A DNA stretch of 64,000 bases from Bryopsis sp. KO-2023 (GCA_030272585.1 BSYQ01000002.1:2728001-2792000); one strand, 5' to 3'. Shown: positions 36,601 through 48,843, counted from the stretch's first letter. Notes: a model not told the origin generated them from the letters alone. Translations and numbers: made by a program.

Positions 36601-37248
36601 AAGTCTTTTATCGCCAATGCCAAGGGGCAATGATATTCCTCAGACTTGGAACGTTGTTCTTGGCAAGTTCCCAGCTCCGCAACCAACGTGTTTCTTGCTC
36701 GCGACAAGCCGTCATTTGCAGGCTTCAAATCGACCAGGCGAGACTCTAAAAGGCAGCTCTCGGATTCCAATTCATCTGCTCTGTGCTCGAGTCTTTGGGT
36801 CAAACTGTCGGCTTTGGAGCATAAGGTGGTGACAGTTTCAGCGAACTTTTGCACGTTTTCGATCTTGTAACTCGATGGGCTCCTCTGAACCCGTAACTTC
36901 AGGTCTTGAACCTCGGTCCTGTGTGAATCTTTTTCTCTTGCGCCCTGTTGCCCTGATGAAGACGAATGGAGAAAAAGAACGGACGTTTCAGACGAACCCA
37001 GATTTTCTCCAGTGGCGAAGAGTTCACGATTCAGGATATCTCTCGTTTCGGATTTTACGCAACCCTCTGAAAGAGTGATGCTTGTGGTTTTTTATTTAAA
37101 CTTATGATCGATTGATCGTCAACTGATGGTGTTTACCTGACGTGGCTGGCTCCCTCTGTCTCTGGAGCATCTTTTTGGTCGCTAATAGCCGTTCCCACAA
37201 TTTTTTCCAGCTTCGCCAACGCTCGCAGGACTCGGAGCTGTTGAGCAT
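33676..37248 (-). CDS. Coiled-coil protein, paralogue of the C-terminal half of the 42-49 kb gene
   Basis: Supported minus-strand exons are 37248-37137 (ATG at 37248), 37066-36125, 35881-35628, 35531-35488, 35090-34965, 34608-34324 and 34197-34090. A further exon from 33993 is uncertain downstream. Junction phases agree except at 36125/35881, where one base is missing or the exon start is wrong. The product is about 620 residues plus tail, with long coiled-coil segments (for example residues about 90-180) and LQQELAKCQEDIGKLRKETE. The same exons occur in the 42-49 kb gene: RTNPFYESQ matches RTNPAYDSQ, LQQELAKCQED matches LQQELASCQEE, and IVQEQ matches VVQEQ. The N terminus (MLNSSESCERWRSWKKLWER) is unrelated to the TOG part of that gene. 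Function unknown; a scaffold or cytoskeletal role is inference only. Confidence 0.65.
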
Positions 37249-38229
37249 TATCGAGTCTTAACGACAAAGCACATATTCCATCATCTGTCCGCAAGAGAAC
37301 AACATTACCGCTGCCCATGCTGGGTCTTCTTGAAAGTTTTCTGGGGTTGGCGCTGGTACGGGGTACGGATCGGGAATGGAGAGTGACGCGGGCGGAAATA
37401 TTTCGTGTTCCAGATAGCCATCCGCCGAAAACTCCAAAGTATCCTCGGGGAGCTCCTCTCTTACTGCGCCGCAGCAGAAAAACCTTCCGAGCAACCGAAA
37501 GAACATACTCAAAAAGGTGGAGGTTTCACATTTCTCTCCTGGTTTATATGCAACGTTGAAGGTCAACGAGGGGTGGTTAGGTGGCTGAAACCGTCCAGAA
37601 CCGTGCAAAATAGTGGTAACTTCTTCCAAATTTGCGTAGCACCCATAGACATAGTTAGCTCCATGCACTGTTGTTTTTACTGCATTGTTATTGCAGAGGA
37701 GTTTATTGTGGTATGTTTCTGGAGGCCTGCTGGATTGAATAAACTATTTTCAGCTGGAGAGTGCATTTTGGTGGCCACCGGAGTCAGTCTGAATTGTAAT
37801 TTTTGTTGAATTGCTGATGAACATATCGAGATGGGGTTTGCATGGATGTACAAACTACCAGTTTGCCTGCCCCTTCATCATTCTCTTGAGCTCTTCTATC
37901 TTGGAAAATACGCTTCATGCTCTATGTATGGTTCAATATGAAACTTTCGTATCAAAACTTCGGAACCATCAGACGAACTCTGCTGCCAAACAAAAAGAGA
38001 GGAAAATGGGAAGAAAACCTCCAAGAAAGCTTAACATAGTTTCACAGTAGGACGAAAAGAGCGACTTTCCAAACCAAACCGATCCCGTCGTCAATTTCAA
38101 AGGAAAGAGGGTAGCCTCCCGAAACCTTTTACCCATCCCTGAGCTGGACCAGCACTAGTGCTACAGATCTGTCGCTCCTTGGCTGTTCTCCGCTCAGTTG
38201 CCAAATAACCCAAAGGTTAAAAGCCGTAT

Positions 38230-38760
38230 AGCTCCATATCCAGGATGATAAATTTAGGGAAAAAAACGACAGAAATCTGGGTGGCCCAATCAGGAAAACA
38301 AGACAAAGCGAGACACGAGCTTTTGGGGTTGTGGATAATCTCGCTACAGCGGGTGATTTTGTCACCATGCAGGGTGATATCAGCGCTATGCACGTATCTC
38401 AAAGGGTTGCTTTTGTGGACCCTTGAATCGAAAACTGGTGGAGGAAGACAACAATGGGGAGTATCTCGTATGTTTTTGTGATGGGCTTGTTTTTGCCACC
38501 AAGTACTCTTTTCGGGTATTTGTGTTGGAATTGCCACATTTGCATCAGAAAACATCTTTTTCAGTTCCGTTTCCGCTAAATGCTATTGTGGTCCACAATT
38601 TGTGGATGTTGGAAATTTCGTTGCCATCGGTGGGGAGTATGGATTGGGTTTCTGGGAGAAGTTTCTCCCTTAAGGGTGAGCAGTCGTCAATTGACATAAA
38701 TTCAGTGTCTGGTCGATTAAAGGATCTCAGTTGCAAAAGACAAAGCTAACATTGTCACTG
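38230..38760 (+). pseudogene. F-box/WD40 gene fragment
   Basis: The plus strand carries a frameshifted fragment of the F-box/WD40 family. CFCDGLVFATKYSFRVFVLELPHLHQ matches the intact gene at 40214-41269 (CLCDGLVLTSDFWDTVFVWEIPQLHE; both shown across separate aligned blocks). It is followed by SVPFPLNAIVV against PVSFSVKAIVD. An upstream part lies in another frame, and the frame is lost again near 38640. The F-box and the last WD repeats are missing. It is adjacent to the 3' end of the small coiled-coil gene. Confidence 0.75.
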
Positions 38761-38790
38761 TTGTTGACTCCTGAAGTATTTCCCCTTCAA

Positions 38791-39348
38791 CTACATATCG
38801 GGAAACATAAGCTTGAGTTCAATAGCCTCCAAATGGCGACAAATACGACCTGTAAAGCAAAAAAACTAGTTTCATTCCACACAATTCCATTGTTTTTTTA
38901 CGCTTCTCTACCATAAAATTACAGGTACGGAGACGAAACGGAAAAAATGCCCAGCCTGGTTAAAAAATTTGAACAGCTTCGCTTTTCAGGGGTGCAGCCG
39001 GATGAACACACCTGTGGCGGAGACCATCTGATTCTGCCACTTTTTTTGGTCGTTGAGCTTTGCTTCCAACAAATCTCTCTTTTCATTTTCCGCCTGGAGG
39101 GCTCGCATGGAGTCTTCAAGACGCACTATCTCCTCCTTCAAGCACAGGCGTTCTTTGACGTCGTCCGACTCTAATTCCTGTTTCTTCTCAGCGGCTTTGT
39201 TCCTTTCACTGTCACTTCCGATCTCTTTTGCTTGGTGTTCGCGTATGTGGCTGAACAGCCCCCGCACCATGACCTCCAGCTCAGTAATACGAGCACGAAG
39301 AGCGGCATTTTCTACCTCCAGCCGTTTCTCTTTCTCGCTCGCGCTCAT
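38791..39348 (-). CDS. Small coiled-coil protein (131 aa, two exons)
   Basis: Exon 1 runs 39348-39012 from ATG (MSASEKEKRLEVENAALRAR) and ends CAG before gtgtgt. Exon 2 runs 38849-38791 after a pyrimidine-rich acceptor; phases match (phase 1) and give a short C terminus HLEAIELKLMFPDM. Residues 5-110 form a continuous heptad-type coiled coil rich in Glu, Lys and Leu. A close paralogue starts at 52602. The gene is divergent to the F-box/WD40 gene at 40214, about 870 bp away, so a shared promoter region is possible. No known family is recognised; the role may be dimerisation or scaffolding. Confidence 0.6.
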
Positions 39349-40213
39349 CCTGTGCTCAATATCACAGCCCAACGGATGGATAAATCTTTTCCGAGTGCGA
39401 GAACCTAGAAAGGGGCACTACCGCTGTAGTGAGACGCTGCGGCTGGGTTACCTGGTGGATGGAAGATGTCGTTGGCAAGTTCCTCGCGCCTGGTCCAGGT
39501 TCTTCCCGGCGTTTGCGACGGTAAAACCCCCCCCGAAAGCTGTTAGTGTTTCTTACCTCGTTTCCTTTTATTACGGCGCGCGTTCCATCCCGGCGAGGTG
39601 ACGAACTGTGCTTGTGTCTTATCAGCACTTAATCGTGACCACATCAAGAGAGAACCTCCCATCAACACCTCGCTTTCACCGCGAGTCAGCGGGCCGTCGT
39701 TTGCAGTTCCTCAAAACGAGCGCTCAAGCTTGCAACGGCAGATCTGGTGAGACGCCGCCGTTTTTTCGAGAGTGCCCTTGAGGACTTTCCGCGCTTTTCT
39801 CGGACAAAATAAAAAAATAACAGCTGGCCTTTTTTAAGGAATTTTGGCTGTCGAGTGAGTTTGCGCGAATATTCTCCTTTTTTCGGGTTGTGGGAAGAAT
39901 ACTGAGTGACCAGTGCTCGGGCAATATCCCGAACACTCCCAAGAAAGACTTTTTTTTTCAACTTTAATCCACTGCTGTTTCGTTTCGCTGCCACGATCCA
40001 TTGCTGGTTTCTTGTGGAGGTTGTGTGGGCAACATCGGAAAAAATAATCATCGTCAGACAAATTTTCAGTAATGTGATTGTTCAGCTGAGAAAAGGCGAA
40101 TCCTTGCTCGCTGGTTTTGTACGCACATGTATATACAAGCTATAAAATGCCCTTCAATGTTCGATTAAACCCGTCGGTTCATTAAAAAAACACAGACTGT
40201 GTTTTCTCCAGGA
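39349..40213. promoter_or_regulatory. Divergent intergenic region between coiled-coil and F-box genes
   Basis: It contains the 5' regions of two genes reading outwards. The F-box ATG is preceded by a splice acceptor-like gttttctccag ending at 40211, so its 5' untranslated region may contain an intron. No TATA box can be assigned confidently. Confidence 0.4.
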
Positions 40214-41269
40214 ATGGATGATCCACTAAGAACCGAGTGGAACCTTCCCGAGGACATTCTCGGTGAAATCTTTACCCACTTTCGGGCAAAAACTTTGGCC
40301 CAGTGCTCGTGTGTGGCAAAGTCTTGGAGGGAAGTGGTCGGACAAGATTGTTTCACAAGAAAAGTGAGGCTCGAAAGCGCATGGAGATGTAAGGAGTTAG
40401 CACCAAAACGGATCGTATTTGAGGGGTTTGAAGTAGATGATGTCGCTATGGATAGTGATCTCATTGTTATGGGGGAGTCTAAAGGAGTTGTGCTTGTGGA
40501 CACCGCGAGTGGAAACCTGATTGCCAACGATATCATGGGGGTTAATATTTGTGTGTGTCTTTGTGATGGGCTTGTTCTTACTAGTGATTTTTGGGATACG
40601 GTGTTTGTATGGGAAATTCCACAATTGCATGAAAGAAAGTCTTTTCCGGTTTCATTTTCGGTGAAGGCCATTGTGGATGGTGGAAATTTTGTTGCCATTG
40701 GTGGGGTAGATGGACAATTGGGTTTGTGGGGGAAAGAGGAATGGACTTGCCAAAAAGTTCTTGATGAGGGAAATGAGAAGATGGGTTCCGATATCCTATG
40801 TCTCGCTTCAAACGAGGAAGGGACTTTGTTGGTATGTGGATTGAAAAGCAGTGCCCTTCATCTTTGGAGCTTGGAATCGTTCGTTCTTCTGAGGGTGATT
40901 CAAGGCCATGAGAGAGGTGTGCGACATGTGGACATGGGTGGAAAACTTATCATAGGTGGTTTCGAGAATTTCACTATCCGATTATGGAGCCAAGAAACGG
41001 GTATTTGCGTGAAAATGATCAAAAATGACGACTTTCTTTCTCGCATTGCACCAAAAGTATCTCTACATGGAGATAGATTCGTTTTCAACACATTTGGGGG
41101 TGATGTGGAGCTGTGGGATATCACAGAGGACACTTTTCTCCGAGCCTTTCACGTTGGTCCTCCTTATATTGCAGCATTGTTTTTGACGAGTGAGAGGTTG
41201 ACGGTCGTAAAGAAAAATGGGGAAGTGCTTGTGTGGGACTTTTCGGTTGATCTTGTAAAATGTTTTTGA
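40214..41269 (+). CDS. F-box/WD40-repeat protein
   Basis: The single-exon frame encodes 351 residues from MDDPLRTEW. Residues about 5-45 (WNLPEDILGEIFTHFRAKTL, then CSCVAKSWREVV) are a typical F-box, which in SCF ubiquitin ligases binds SKP1. The rest folds as degenerate WD40 repeats: blades end in VFVWEI, LGLWGK, LHLWSLE, IRLWSQE, VELWDI and VLVWDF, and a blade start reads IQGHERGVRHVD. Such proteins present substrates to cullin-RING E3 ligases; the target here is unknown. A second intact copy lies at 55187-54138, and decayed copies lie at 38230-38760 and 52105-52430. The start is chosen because an acceptor-like site immediately precedes this ATG and the paralogue starts at the equivalent position. 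Confidence 0.88.
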   Translation: MDDPLRTEWNLPEDILGEIFTHFRAKTLAQCSCVAKSWREVVGQDCFTRKVRLESAWRCKELAPKRIVFEGFEVDDVAMDSDLIVMGESKGVVLVDTASGNLIANDIMGVNICVCLCDGLVLTSDFWDTVFVWEIPQLHERKSFPVSFSVKAIVDGGNFVAIGGVDGQLGLWGKEEWTCQKVLDEGNEKMGSDILCLASNEEGTLLVCGLKSSALHLWSLESFVLLRVIQGHERGVRHVDMGGKLIIGGFENFTIRLWSQETGICVKMIKNDDFLSRIAPKVSLHGDRFVFNTFGGDVELWDITEDTFLRAFHVGPPYIAALFLTSERLTVVKKNGEVLVWDFSVDLVKCF

Positions 41270-42401
41270 ACAAAAATCGAAAAGTAGTTCCGTTGACACA
41301 CGGAATGTTTTGAATGGATCTGAATTCTACTTGGAGATTATATGCAAACCTCAATGTTCGCATATAATCTTGTTTGTTTATTTGTCAACGGATGGAAAAA
41401 AAAGTCAAGAAGTGAATACTATTTGGTTCCTTTTGAGGACGCTATTACTCTGTGGGTATGAGTGGATGAAGCAAAAGCCGCTCTGTGCTAATCTCAATGT
41501 CTAGTCTGCGATCGAGCCAGGGTGTGACTTGAACCATCTTCTTTCGTTAGTCATGGTTATTGCTGTTCCGTATCGATATATCATTCTCATAGCAATGTGG
41601 TCACTGTTTTTACTACAAAAAAAGTCATTGCAAGTTTTGGGTGGACTGGGAAGCGATGCTCTTTTTTTGTTGTTGTTGTGCAAGTGCAAATTATTGGTGG
41701 CTGGACTGAGTCCAGCCACTGAAGTTTTTAAACCTTCAGTATCTTGATTTCTTGAACCTAACAAGGAACAGATCTCTTAACAAGATATAAATTTATTGAT
41801 CCATCCCTCCCACTGACAATAACCAAAAGGAAAAAATTACAAGACGTGCTCACCATCGATGGCCACGAAAAGAATTCTTACCTCTTGGATCTGTACAAGT
41901 CATTGCCTGGCACTGCAGGGTGCAAGGGCCACTTGCCACTTCGAATCGTTTTCACCGCACCTACCACTTCCTCAGCTAAAGTCTAGGAGTCGTTTCTAAA
42001 TTTATCGAAATACAACCTCCCTATTCCAGGGGTGACAGACCTGCCTTCTTGGGTACCTAGCATCCCCCATAACTTCTAGGGCAAGTGTTTCGTAGTTGTT
42101 CAGCGTTTCTGAACGTTGGCTGTCGTCAGTGGGGAAACTTGATCATGGCCTGTAAAACTGCGACGTCGCTGAATCGCTCCAGTTTCACGAAGTTGGTGCG
42201 TTTTTGGAAGGGGTTAAAGGATTCACATTGAAGGAAAGAGAGAATGAATTAGGTCAATGACAGAAACTGGGAAAAAATAGGTCAAAGAAACAGAAACCGA
42301 GTGTTGTAAGTACCTTCCACCAGTAAGCACGTTTCGACGCCAACGAACAAATACTCTTGGCGCCAAACTCAGGATACTGTTGACTTCGAATTACAGGAAC
42401 T
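41270..42401. other. Intergenic region
   Basis: It holds the 3' flank of the F-box gene and the 5' flank of the TOG gene. A ttacag just upstream of the TOG ATG may be the end of a 5' untranslated intron. No gene is recognisable. Confidence 0.5.
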
Positions 42402-45400
42402 ATGTCGCGACAGGTAACTACTCAAGCGATATCGAAAACCACACAGGACCCCAACGCACGTGGTCGCTTAGAACCCGGGGCTTTCCATTCATCTAAATTT
42501 GTTCACCAACATATGCATGCTTTCCTGGCAGGAAAAATGGTTTTGGTTTTTTGTGCTGAGGCGTTTTTGTGTTGGGACAGGGGCCTGATAAAAATGGCGA
42601 GAATGCTCCCACAGACGTTCTCATTCAGTTGAGCAAAGACTGGTGGGCTGCATTACAGGGAAAGGAGTGGATGACAAGGAAATGCTCCCTGGCCAAACTC
42701 AAGATCTTAACAAGCGAACCCAGGCTTGCGAATGGAGATTACACAAAAGTTCTGACGGCACTCAAGAAAGTAAGGCGGCTTTCAGGAATCAATGTTGAAC
42801 AAGAAACCTGATCATCCTTATGTTGCCATCCATAAAAGAAGCAGTTCTTATCACTCACAGAAAGCAAAAGCAATTCAACGCTTGTTTGTTTCCATAGATT
42901 TCATATTTTTTTTTTTCGAACGAATGAATTCTATGAATACGTGCATTGTGGATTGAATGCCAGACACAACCCAAAATGTGCTGAAGATCAAAATGTGGTC
43001 TGATATGCATCCCATTTTAAATTCAGAATGTAGGCTGTAATAGAGTTTTGATGAATGAGTACAATCAGGTGATTACCGAGGATGGGAACGTGCAATGTGT
43101 AGCGGAGGCCTGCGCTTGCGTGGGCAATCTGGGACGGGGTTTGCAAGGAGATTTTTTCGCAGGCGCTAAGCAAATCTGCGGAATTTTGGTTAAAAAGCTC
43201 AAGGAAACGAATCCAATCGTCAACAGGACGGTGCTTGAGACTTTGGAGCTGCTCCATAAGCAAAGCTTTGCTCTCAAAGATGTGATTCAAGTCGTTATAG
43301 GTAAGCCACTGTCTTGTGTATGGGAGATCTCTCAAGTGTTAAATCTCAAACCTCTACAGAAATGGAACGTTCGACGCTGCCTATGTCTTGAACAGAGGCT
43401 TTTCGGCAACCCAATGTATAAAAAACCAAATCAAATTGTCGCATGCTCCCTCACCCAACACGTTTTTGATGCGTCTTCAGTCAACCTACAGACGCCTAAC
43501 CCAAGACTTCGACGGTGCACCATGACCTGGCTCATGAAGTGCATCGAACTCGAAAGCGAAGACGATTTAAAAAAAGTTCAGCCCCGGCTTGTTTTGGAAA
43601 TCGCCCATGGGTGCGAGCTGGCCAGCTTGTGGAAGACAAGACCCCAGCTGTGAGAGAGTTGGCTTTGGGGATTCTTGTCGAGTTGTGCTTGAAGGTACGC
43701 ACAAGCACAGCATCTTCCGACCGGATCACCCCTAACCAGCGCCTCCGACATGTCGCTGTCCAGCTATTATAGTTATCATGGCAGGCTTGTGCGATTCTGT
43801 AGGCGAGTAGCGTTGAGAAGGAGGAGCTAATCGTTTCGAAAGTCAAACGAAATCGAACTGCGAAGCTGAAAAAGATGATTGAGGTGGCAAAGAGCGAGCG
43901 GAGTGGGCTGGGAAGTGCAGGCCCGTCAGGTTTAATTGTTGCTGCTGCTGAGGTACCTCAGCCGCCGGTGGCTGCGAACGGAGTGGCTCCTGCTAGTATA
44001 TCCAAGGCAGGAGTTGACGACATCGTCAAGAAAGGCGCAATGCTACTGGATGTGGTAAGTCCCAAAGGGGTGGGTGGCGCTCTCGTTTGTTTCATTAAAG
44101 TGGAGCTCCAGTATGTACGCATAATACTAAAAACCCAGCCAAATTGTCTTCGACTGCCAGAACTATCGTGGTGAAATTGGTCCACTCTAAACAACAAAAT
44201 CTGTGTTTTTGATGCAAGCTCGTATGTGAGGCCGCCGCTCATACTGAGTCCGCCCCAGACTCTCACTCCAACCCGGGCTACAACTGCGTTCTCAACAAAT
44301 TGATGGACGTTCTCGGGACTCCTGAGATGGCGCGCGGGATTCAGCGTTCCACCCTGAAAGACACGATAGCGTGCCTGCTGACGCTTCTCCTGGACTACAG
44401 GCTCCAAATCATTCATGAGGGAAAGCAGTTTACACAAGGCATACGTTGCTTGATCAAAAAAATTCTGGAAACTTGCGACAAACACTTGTCTGTAAGCATA
44501 GTACTGCAGCTAGAACTACTGAGGAATGTGCCAAACCAAGTCCGGAGGAGCTCGCCAGACATCCAGGAGAAATTTTTAAACCTCGTGATGGATTGCCTGA
44601 GTGAACTAACCAAATCGATTGGGATCGTGTTGAGGGAGGGAAACGAGCAGGGAGAAATCGACGTAAGGAAACTGATGACCGACATACACGCGTGGTGCAC
44701 GGCTCTTGGTGTGGAGGAGCTTCAAAAGCTGGTCGCCGAAGAGGATAAGACCTTGAGAATGATCAAGGAGATTCTACATGAAGTATGCGGACACAAGGTG
44801 ACGGGGGAGGGATCTGGGATGGTGCCAACCGCTTTCTTGTGTTTTTTCGTTCCTGAAGTCAGAAGCGTGTGCAGGGTGCTCGTATTGTGGATTACGTCGA
44901 CGTCTTACCTCGAGACGAAAACCCGCCTCCGTTCATCCTGACGTACATCGATAATTTTCTTCAGAACTTGCACAACCCCTCGGGCACTCTACTCACACTT
45001 TCAAGCGAGCAACGCGACTTGGGACACACTCCACGCGAAGAAAGACTGGAGCAGCTGGAGGAGTTTTCGGAAGACATTGTGGTTGATATGGGAAACGGTG
45101 CGAGTGTAGGGGACACTACGAGTTTGAGGGTTTCGTTGTCTTGCGCTGAGCATGCAGGACCGTTGCAAAAAGCAACGAAGCAGCTGGAGGAGCCGAGGCG
45201 ATCGACCGTGACGAATCAGGACGCCTCCACGCTGCTTGACAAGCCCATCAACCGAAGCCCCCTATTCGTGGCGAGAACAAACCCAGCCTACGATAGTCAA
45301 CTCAACCTGGACCATGATCGTGTCGGCCGCCCCTCAATTCCGAACTTCAATGGACCCCACGCCGCGTTGGGAGTGAGGCCACTCGATTCAAGCTGCTGTT

Positions 45401-48400
45401 CCACAGTTGGATTGAGGAGTCTGTCTGACTCACATCCGATTGCGGAGAGAAGTAGCTCCATGGGGCAATCATCTGTGGATTGGGAAGGTACAAAGAACGA
45501 TGCAACACACACACACACACACACACACACACGAAACCCAGAGAGATATAGAAATTGACACAGACATATACATATCGCCAGCGTGGCGATATTGGGGTTG
45601 TATATGCTTGTTCGGGTTTAAGACTAATATGTCTATGAAAAATTCGGTGAGGTCGTCCTGATCTGTGGATTTTCTCAGGTGGGAAAGCTCAATTCAGCTT
45701 GCAAGCTGTGAATGGGGCGGTCGACAAGAGGTTCAATGAAATCGACAAAGTTTTAAAAGAAAAGGGGAACGAGATGAATTCCATGTCCAAGAAGTCTAAG
45801 GGGGTGAAAATCTCGCAGTCGCAACATGAAGTGCAGGTGGAGTACTCGCAGCAACAACTTGCCACTCCAGCGAGGGATTGAAGGACTCTCAACCAAACAA
45901 ATCTACATATATATATATATATATATATAGGTTTTTCAGATTTGTGTGTGGTTTGGAGGCATCGGTAGAAATCCAGGTCCATACTCGTGAGGTGTACTTT
46001 GTCGCATGACAGGTAGAGCGTCTCCAGCAAGCCAACAAAAGACTGGTTATTGAAAAGTCTGCCCTGCAGCAAGAGCTTGCGTCATGCCAGGAGGAGGTAG
46101 CAAACTTGCGAAAGGAAATGGAGACACTCAGGTCGGGACCTAACGTCAAGGGGGAGGGTAAGGAAACCGGTGAGAAAAAGATCTCTGGGATAGAAGGTCT
46201 TGGAGGAAAGAGTGAGGAGGAAGAGGATGTGGAGGGTGATATTCAAGCAAATCGCAGGATTGTGCTGGAGGGAAATTTCAAGGGTGGCGTAGTCCAAGAA
46301 CAGGTGGGCCTGTGGCGGCTGTTGTGGTTTTTTCTGAGTCACACGATTGAGTGCCGAAGTTTGTTCAGGAGCAAAAGGTTCATTTAGACCGTACAGAAAT
46401 CCTTGAAAAAGATATTGTTCGTCAGAAGACAGGATGTGGGAGACCCTGGTGAACGAATGAATCGAAAAGCCAATGGTGTCGTTCAAGAAAAAGAAGTACA
46501 TTCGGTCGCTCCTCACAATGTGTCAGTTTGTTCCGTTTTGCTATCAACAGAAACATATTTTGAGCCGGCTGGGAGACGTAAGTCGCTCAATGGATAGAGC
46601 AAAAGCCGTTGTTCAGCTGAAAAAAACTGAAGAGGTGAGCCAAGGACTTTTCAACAGTGTTGTTCAATCAGCACAGAGGTGTTGCGCTCCATTGCGATGC
46701 AAGTGCATTGAAGAACTTTTCCCATTCTCGAATTGTTTCGATTTTTTTTCAGCCACGTTTCGTAGCTGGGATGAATAATGACTAATTACCCTCCAAAAGA
46801 GCAAAAGAAATTATTCGTTGAGCTTTGGCTTTGGGAGAATTATTATCGATGCGTGTGTACTCCTTTTGAACTTTCCTTCCAATTCTGTTCCAGACGAAAG
46901 CCATTGTCGATCAGAGAGAGGCATTGAAAAACAAAGTGAAGGAATTATCTGAGCAGCTGGCCTCGAAAGAGGCAGCCCTGAATACAGAATGCAAGAAGTC
47001 ATCGATCCTGAGTTCGACCGTGGATAAACTCCAACGGGTAGGGCATATTATCAACGAAAACGACACACAAGGAGCGATTCTCCCTTTTAAGATACAACGT
47101 GGCCGAGGTCCGTAACGCTGGGCGAAAATACCACAGCACTGTCGTTTCTTACAAGAATACAACTAAATGTATTTTTTCATATATTTTCCGAATCCAACTG
47201 AGTTTTTCGAATTGGAAATACTCTAGTCGTGAGTTCTTGTTGGATTGGGTATCCACATCCCCCGGTTTTTTTTTCCTTTTTTGAAGGAAATCGCATCCAT
47301 AGAGTTGGTGGTCCATCGATTGGAGGACAGGGTGACAGCCTCGCAAGCCGAAGTCTTGCGTTTGAATGAATTATTGGGGACTGACAAGGAGAGGTCCAGC
47401 GCCCCAGCTCGATCATCATGGGAGGAGGAACCAAATCGTTCTGGAGATTTCTCCAAGGGTGGTTTTGAAACCGGCCCATTCTGCATCTACAGCAATGAGG
47501 CTTTCACAAACGATGTTGAATTTGACCAGAGAGCAGGTCAAATTGTCGTTCAACAGGTACAGATCACAGTGGTTTTGAAAAGGAAATAAAGAGGGAATTT
47601 TTTTCAGTGCACCGCGGCTTGTAACACTGTATCTTTTTCGAAGAGAAAACTTGAGGAAGCATAGAAAGAGGGGTTTTTCTCTGCGAAGGAACGATTCCGC
47701 ATGTATTTGTGTGTCTGTCATAGGAGTCCCACGCTTCAGAGAGAGATCGGTTGGAATCCCAGGGTTTGGAGTTTTTGCAAAAACTGGAGAATGCTGAGAC
47801 GAAAGGGTTGAAAATCAAATGCACTGCAAGTGCCGTTGGAGAGAAGCACTGCCAGGTGAGGGGGTTTTCAATATGTAATTATGCAGTGGTGTTCCACTGG
47901 TCAGAGAAAAAAAACGAACAAGCGTTTTGATCGAGTTCAATAAATCATTCAGTAGTTTTATTAGGTGTTGGACAGGTTCTCCCCATGAAACCAAAAAGAG
48001 ATCTTCTCAAAAGGAAATTTCTTCTGCTTTTGTTGATACCTTGAACACTGTTTTCGCTGCACGAATGAGTGGCGGTGCTGTTTCTGACCGAAACTTGGTG
48101 AGAAAAACGATAATTTGAAACCTGGAAAGATGTTTCCGCTGTTATTACAGCTTGTGGCTATGCAGGAGGAGGCGCGTTCAATGAAGAAAGAAAAAGACAA
48201 ACAGGTTCAAAGACTTGAGGCACCCGCTCGAGTAGTCCTCAGCGGGGGGAACTGCCGAACCTCGTCGATGTCCAGAGAATCGAAGTTGCCAACTCCTCAA
48301 CTTACAGCAGTCACAGTTCATGACCTTCCAGGGTCCGTCTTCCCGGCATACTCATTTGCAGTCAATCCTGGACAGGATGTGGCTCCACCCACTGCTCCAC

Positions 48401-48843
48401 CCACAAATTTTGGCGAGCGTGGGTCAACCACGAATGATGAAACTATCAAGGAATCGCTTGCAGAGCGTCAGGCCGAGAGAGACAGAAATGCGACTCTCTT
48501 CAAGCTGGGTGGGCCCCCCTTATCTTTCGAAACGCTCGGCAAAGAAAAGCAATTGCTCGGCCAGGACACCCTCGTGCTCAACTTTCCGAAAAAGCTCAGA
48601 GATAATGAAAGGAGGCAGGTGTTGGGTGACAAATCCAACGACATCCTGGAGTCCGAAACTGCTGAGCTGAGAAGGGAGAGCAGGCGGGGGAAAGTGGACA
48701 GGGCTTCACTAACAAACGTGCTGGTCTTGAGTTTCGAGAAGGGAACTTTGTTGAATGACAGCCCCCATGGTGAACATCCTGACAAGATAAGTGCACTTCG
48801 GGATGGAGGATATGAAAAAAATCACAAAGGGCAACCCAAATAG
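42402..48843 (+). CDS. TOG domain / MOR1 C-terminal domain / coiled-coil fusion protein
   Basis: Exons: 42402-42413, 42581-42769, 43027-43300, 43481-43694, 43803-44054, 44219-44797, 44875-45487, 45679-45836, 46013-46303, 46551-46634, 46894-47037, 47287-47556, 47724-47855, 47976-48097, 48151-48843 (about 1,340 codons). Residues about 15-240 form one TOG array (DWWAALQGKEWMTRKCSLAK, AEACACVGNLGRGL, KTPAVRELALG). Residues about 330-560 match the C-terminal domain of MOR1/XMAP215 (EEDKTLRMIKEILHEV, then PPPFILTYIDNFLQNL). The remainder is coiled coil shared with the 34-37 kb gene. TOG proteins bind tubulin and act as microtubule polymerases, but full-length members carry several TOGs; only one is present here. 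The frame breaks by one base near 43625 and at the 47855/47976 junction, so assembly error or early decay is possible. Confidence 0.75.
45506..45532. repeat. (AC)n microsatellite in an intron
   Basis: It lies 18 bases after the donor at 45488. The paralogous intron in the 34-37 kb gene has a shorter acac-type patch on its minus strand. Confidence 0.9.
45905..45930. repeat. (TA)n microsatellite in an intron
   Basis: A run of alternating T and A lies in the intron between 45836 and 46013, upstream of the acceptor. Confidence 0.9.

Noticed and set aside
43581-43629. A 35- or 50-nt GT-AG intron that would mend the frame in the TOG exon
   Set aside because: Both lie at the short end of, or below, the other introns in this gene, the donors are weak, and removal would delete a conserved TOG helix. 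A one-base indel is simpler.
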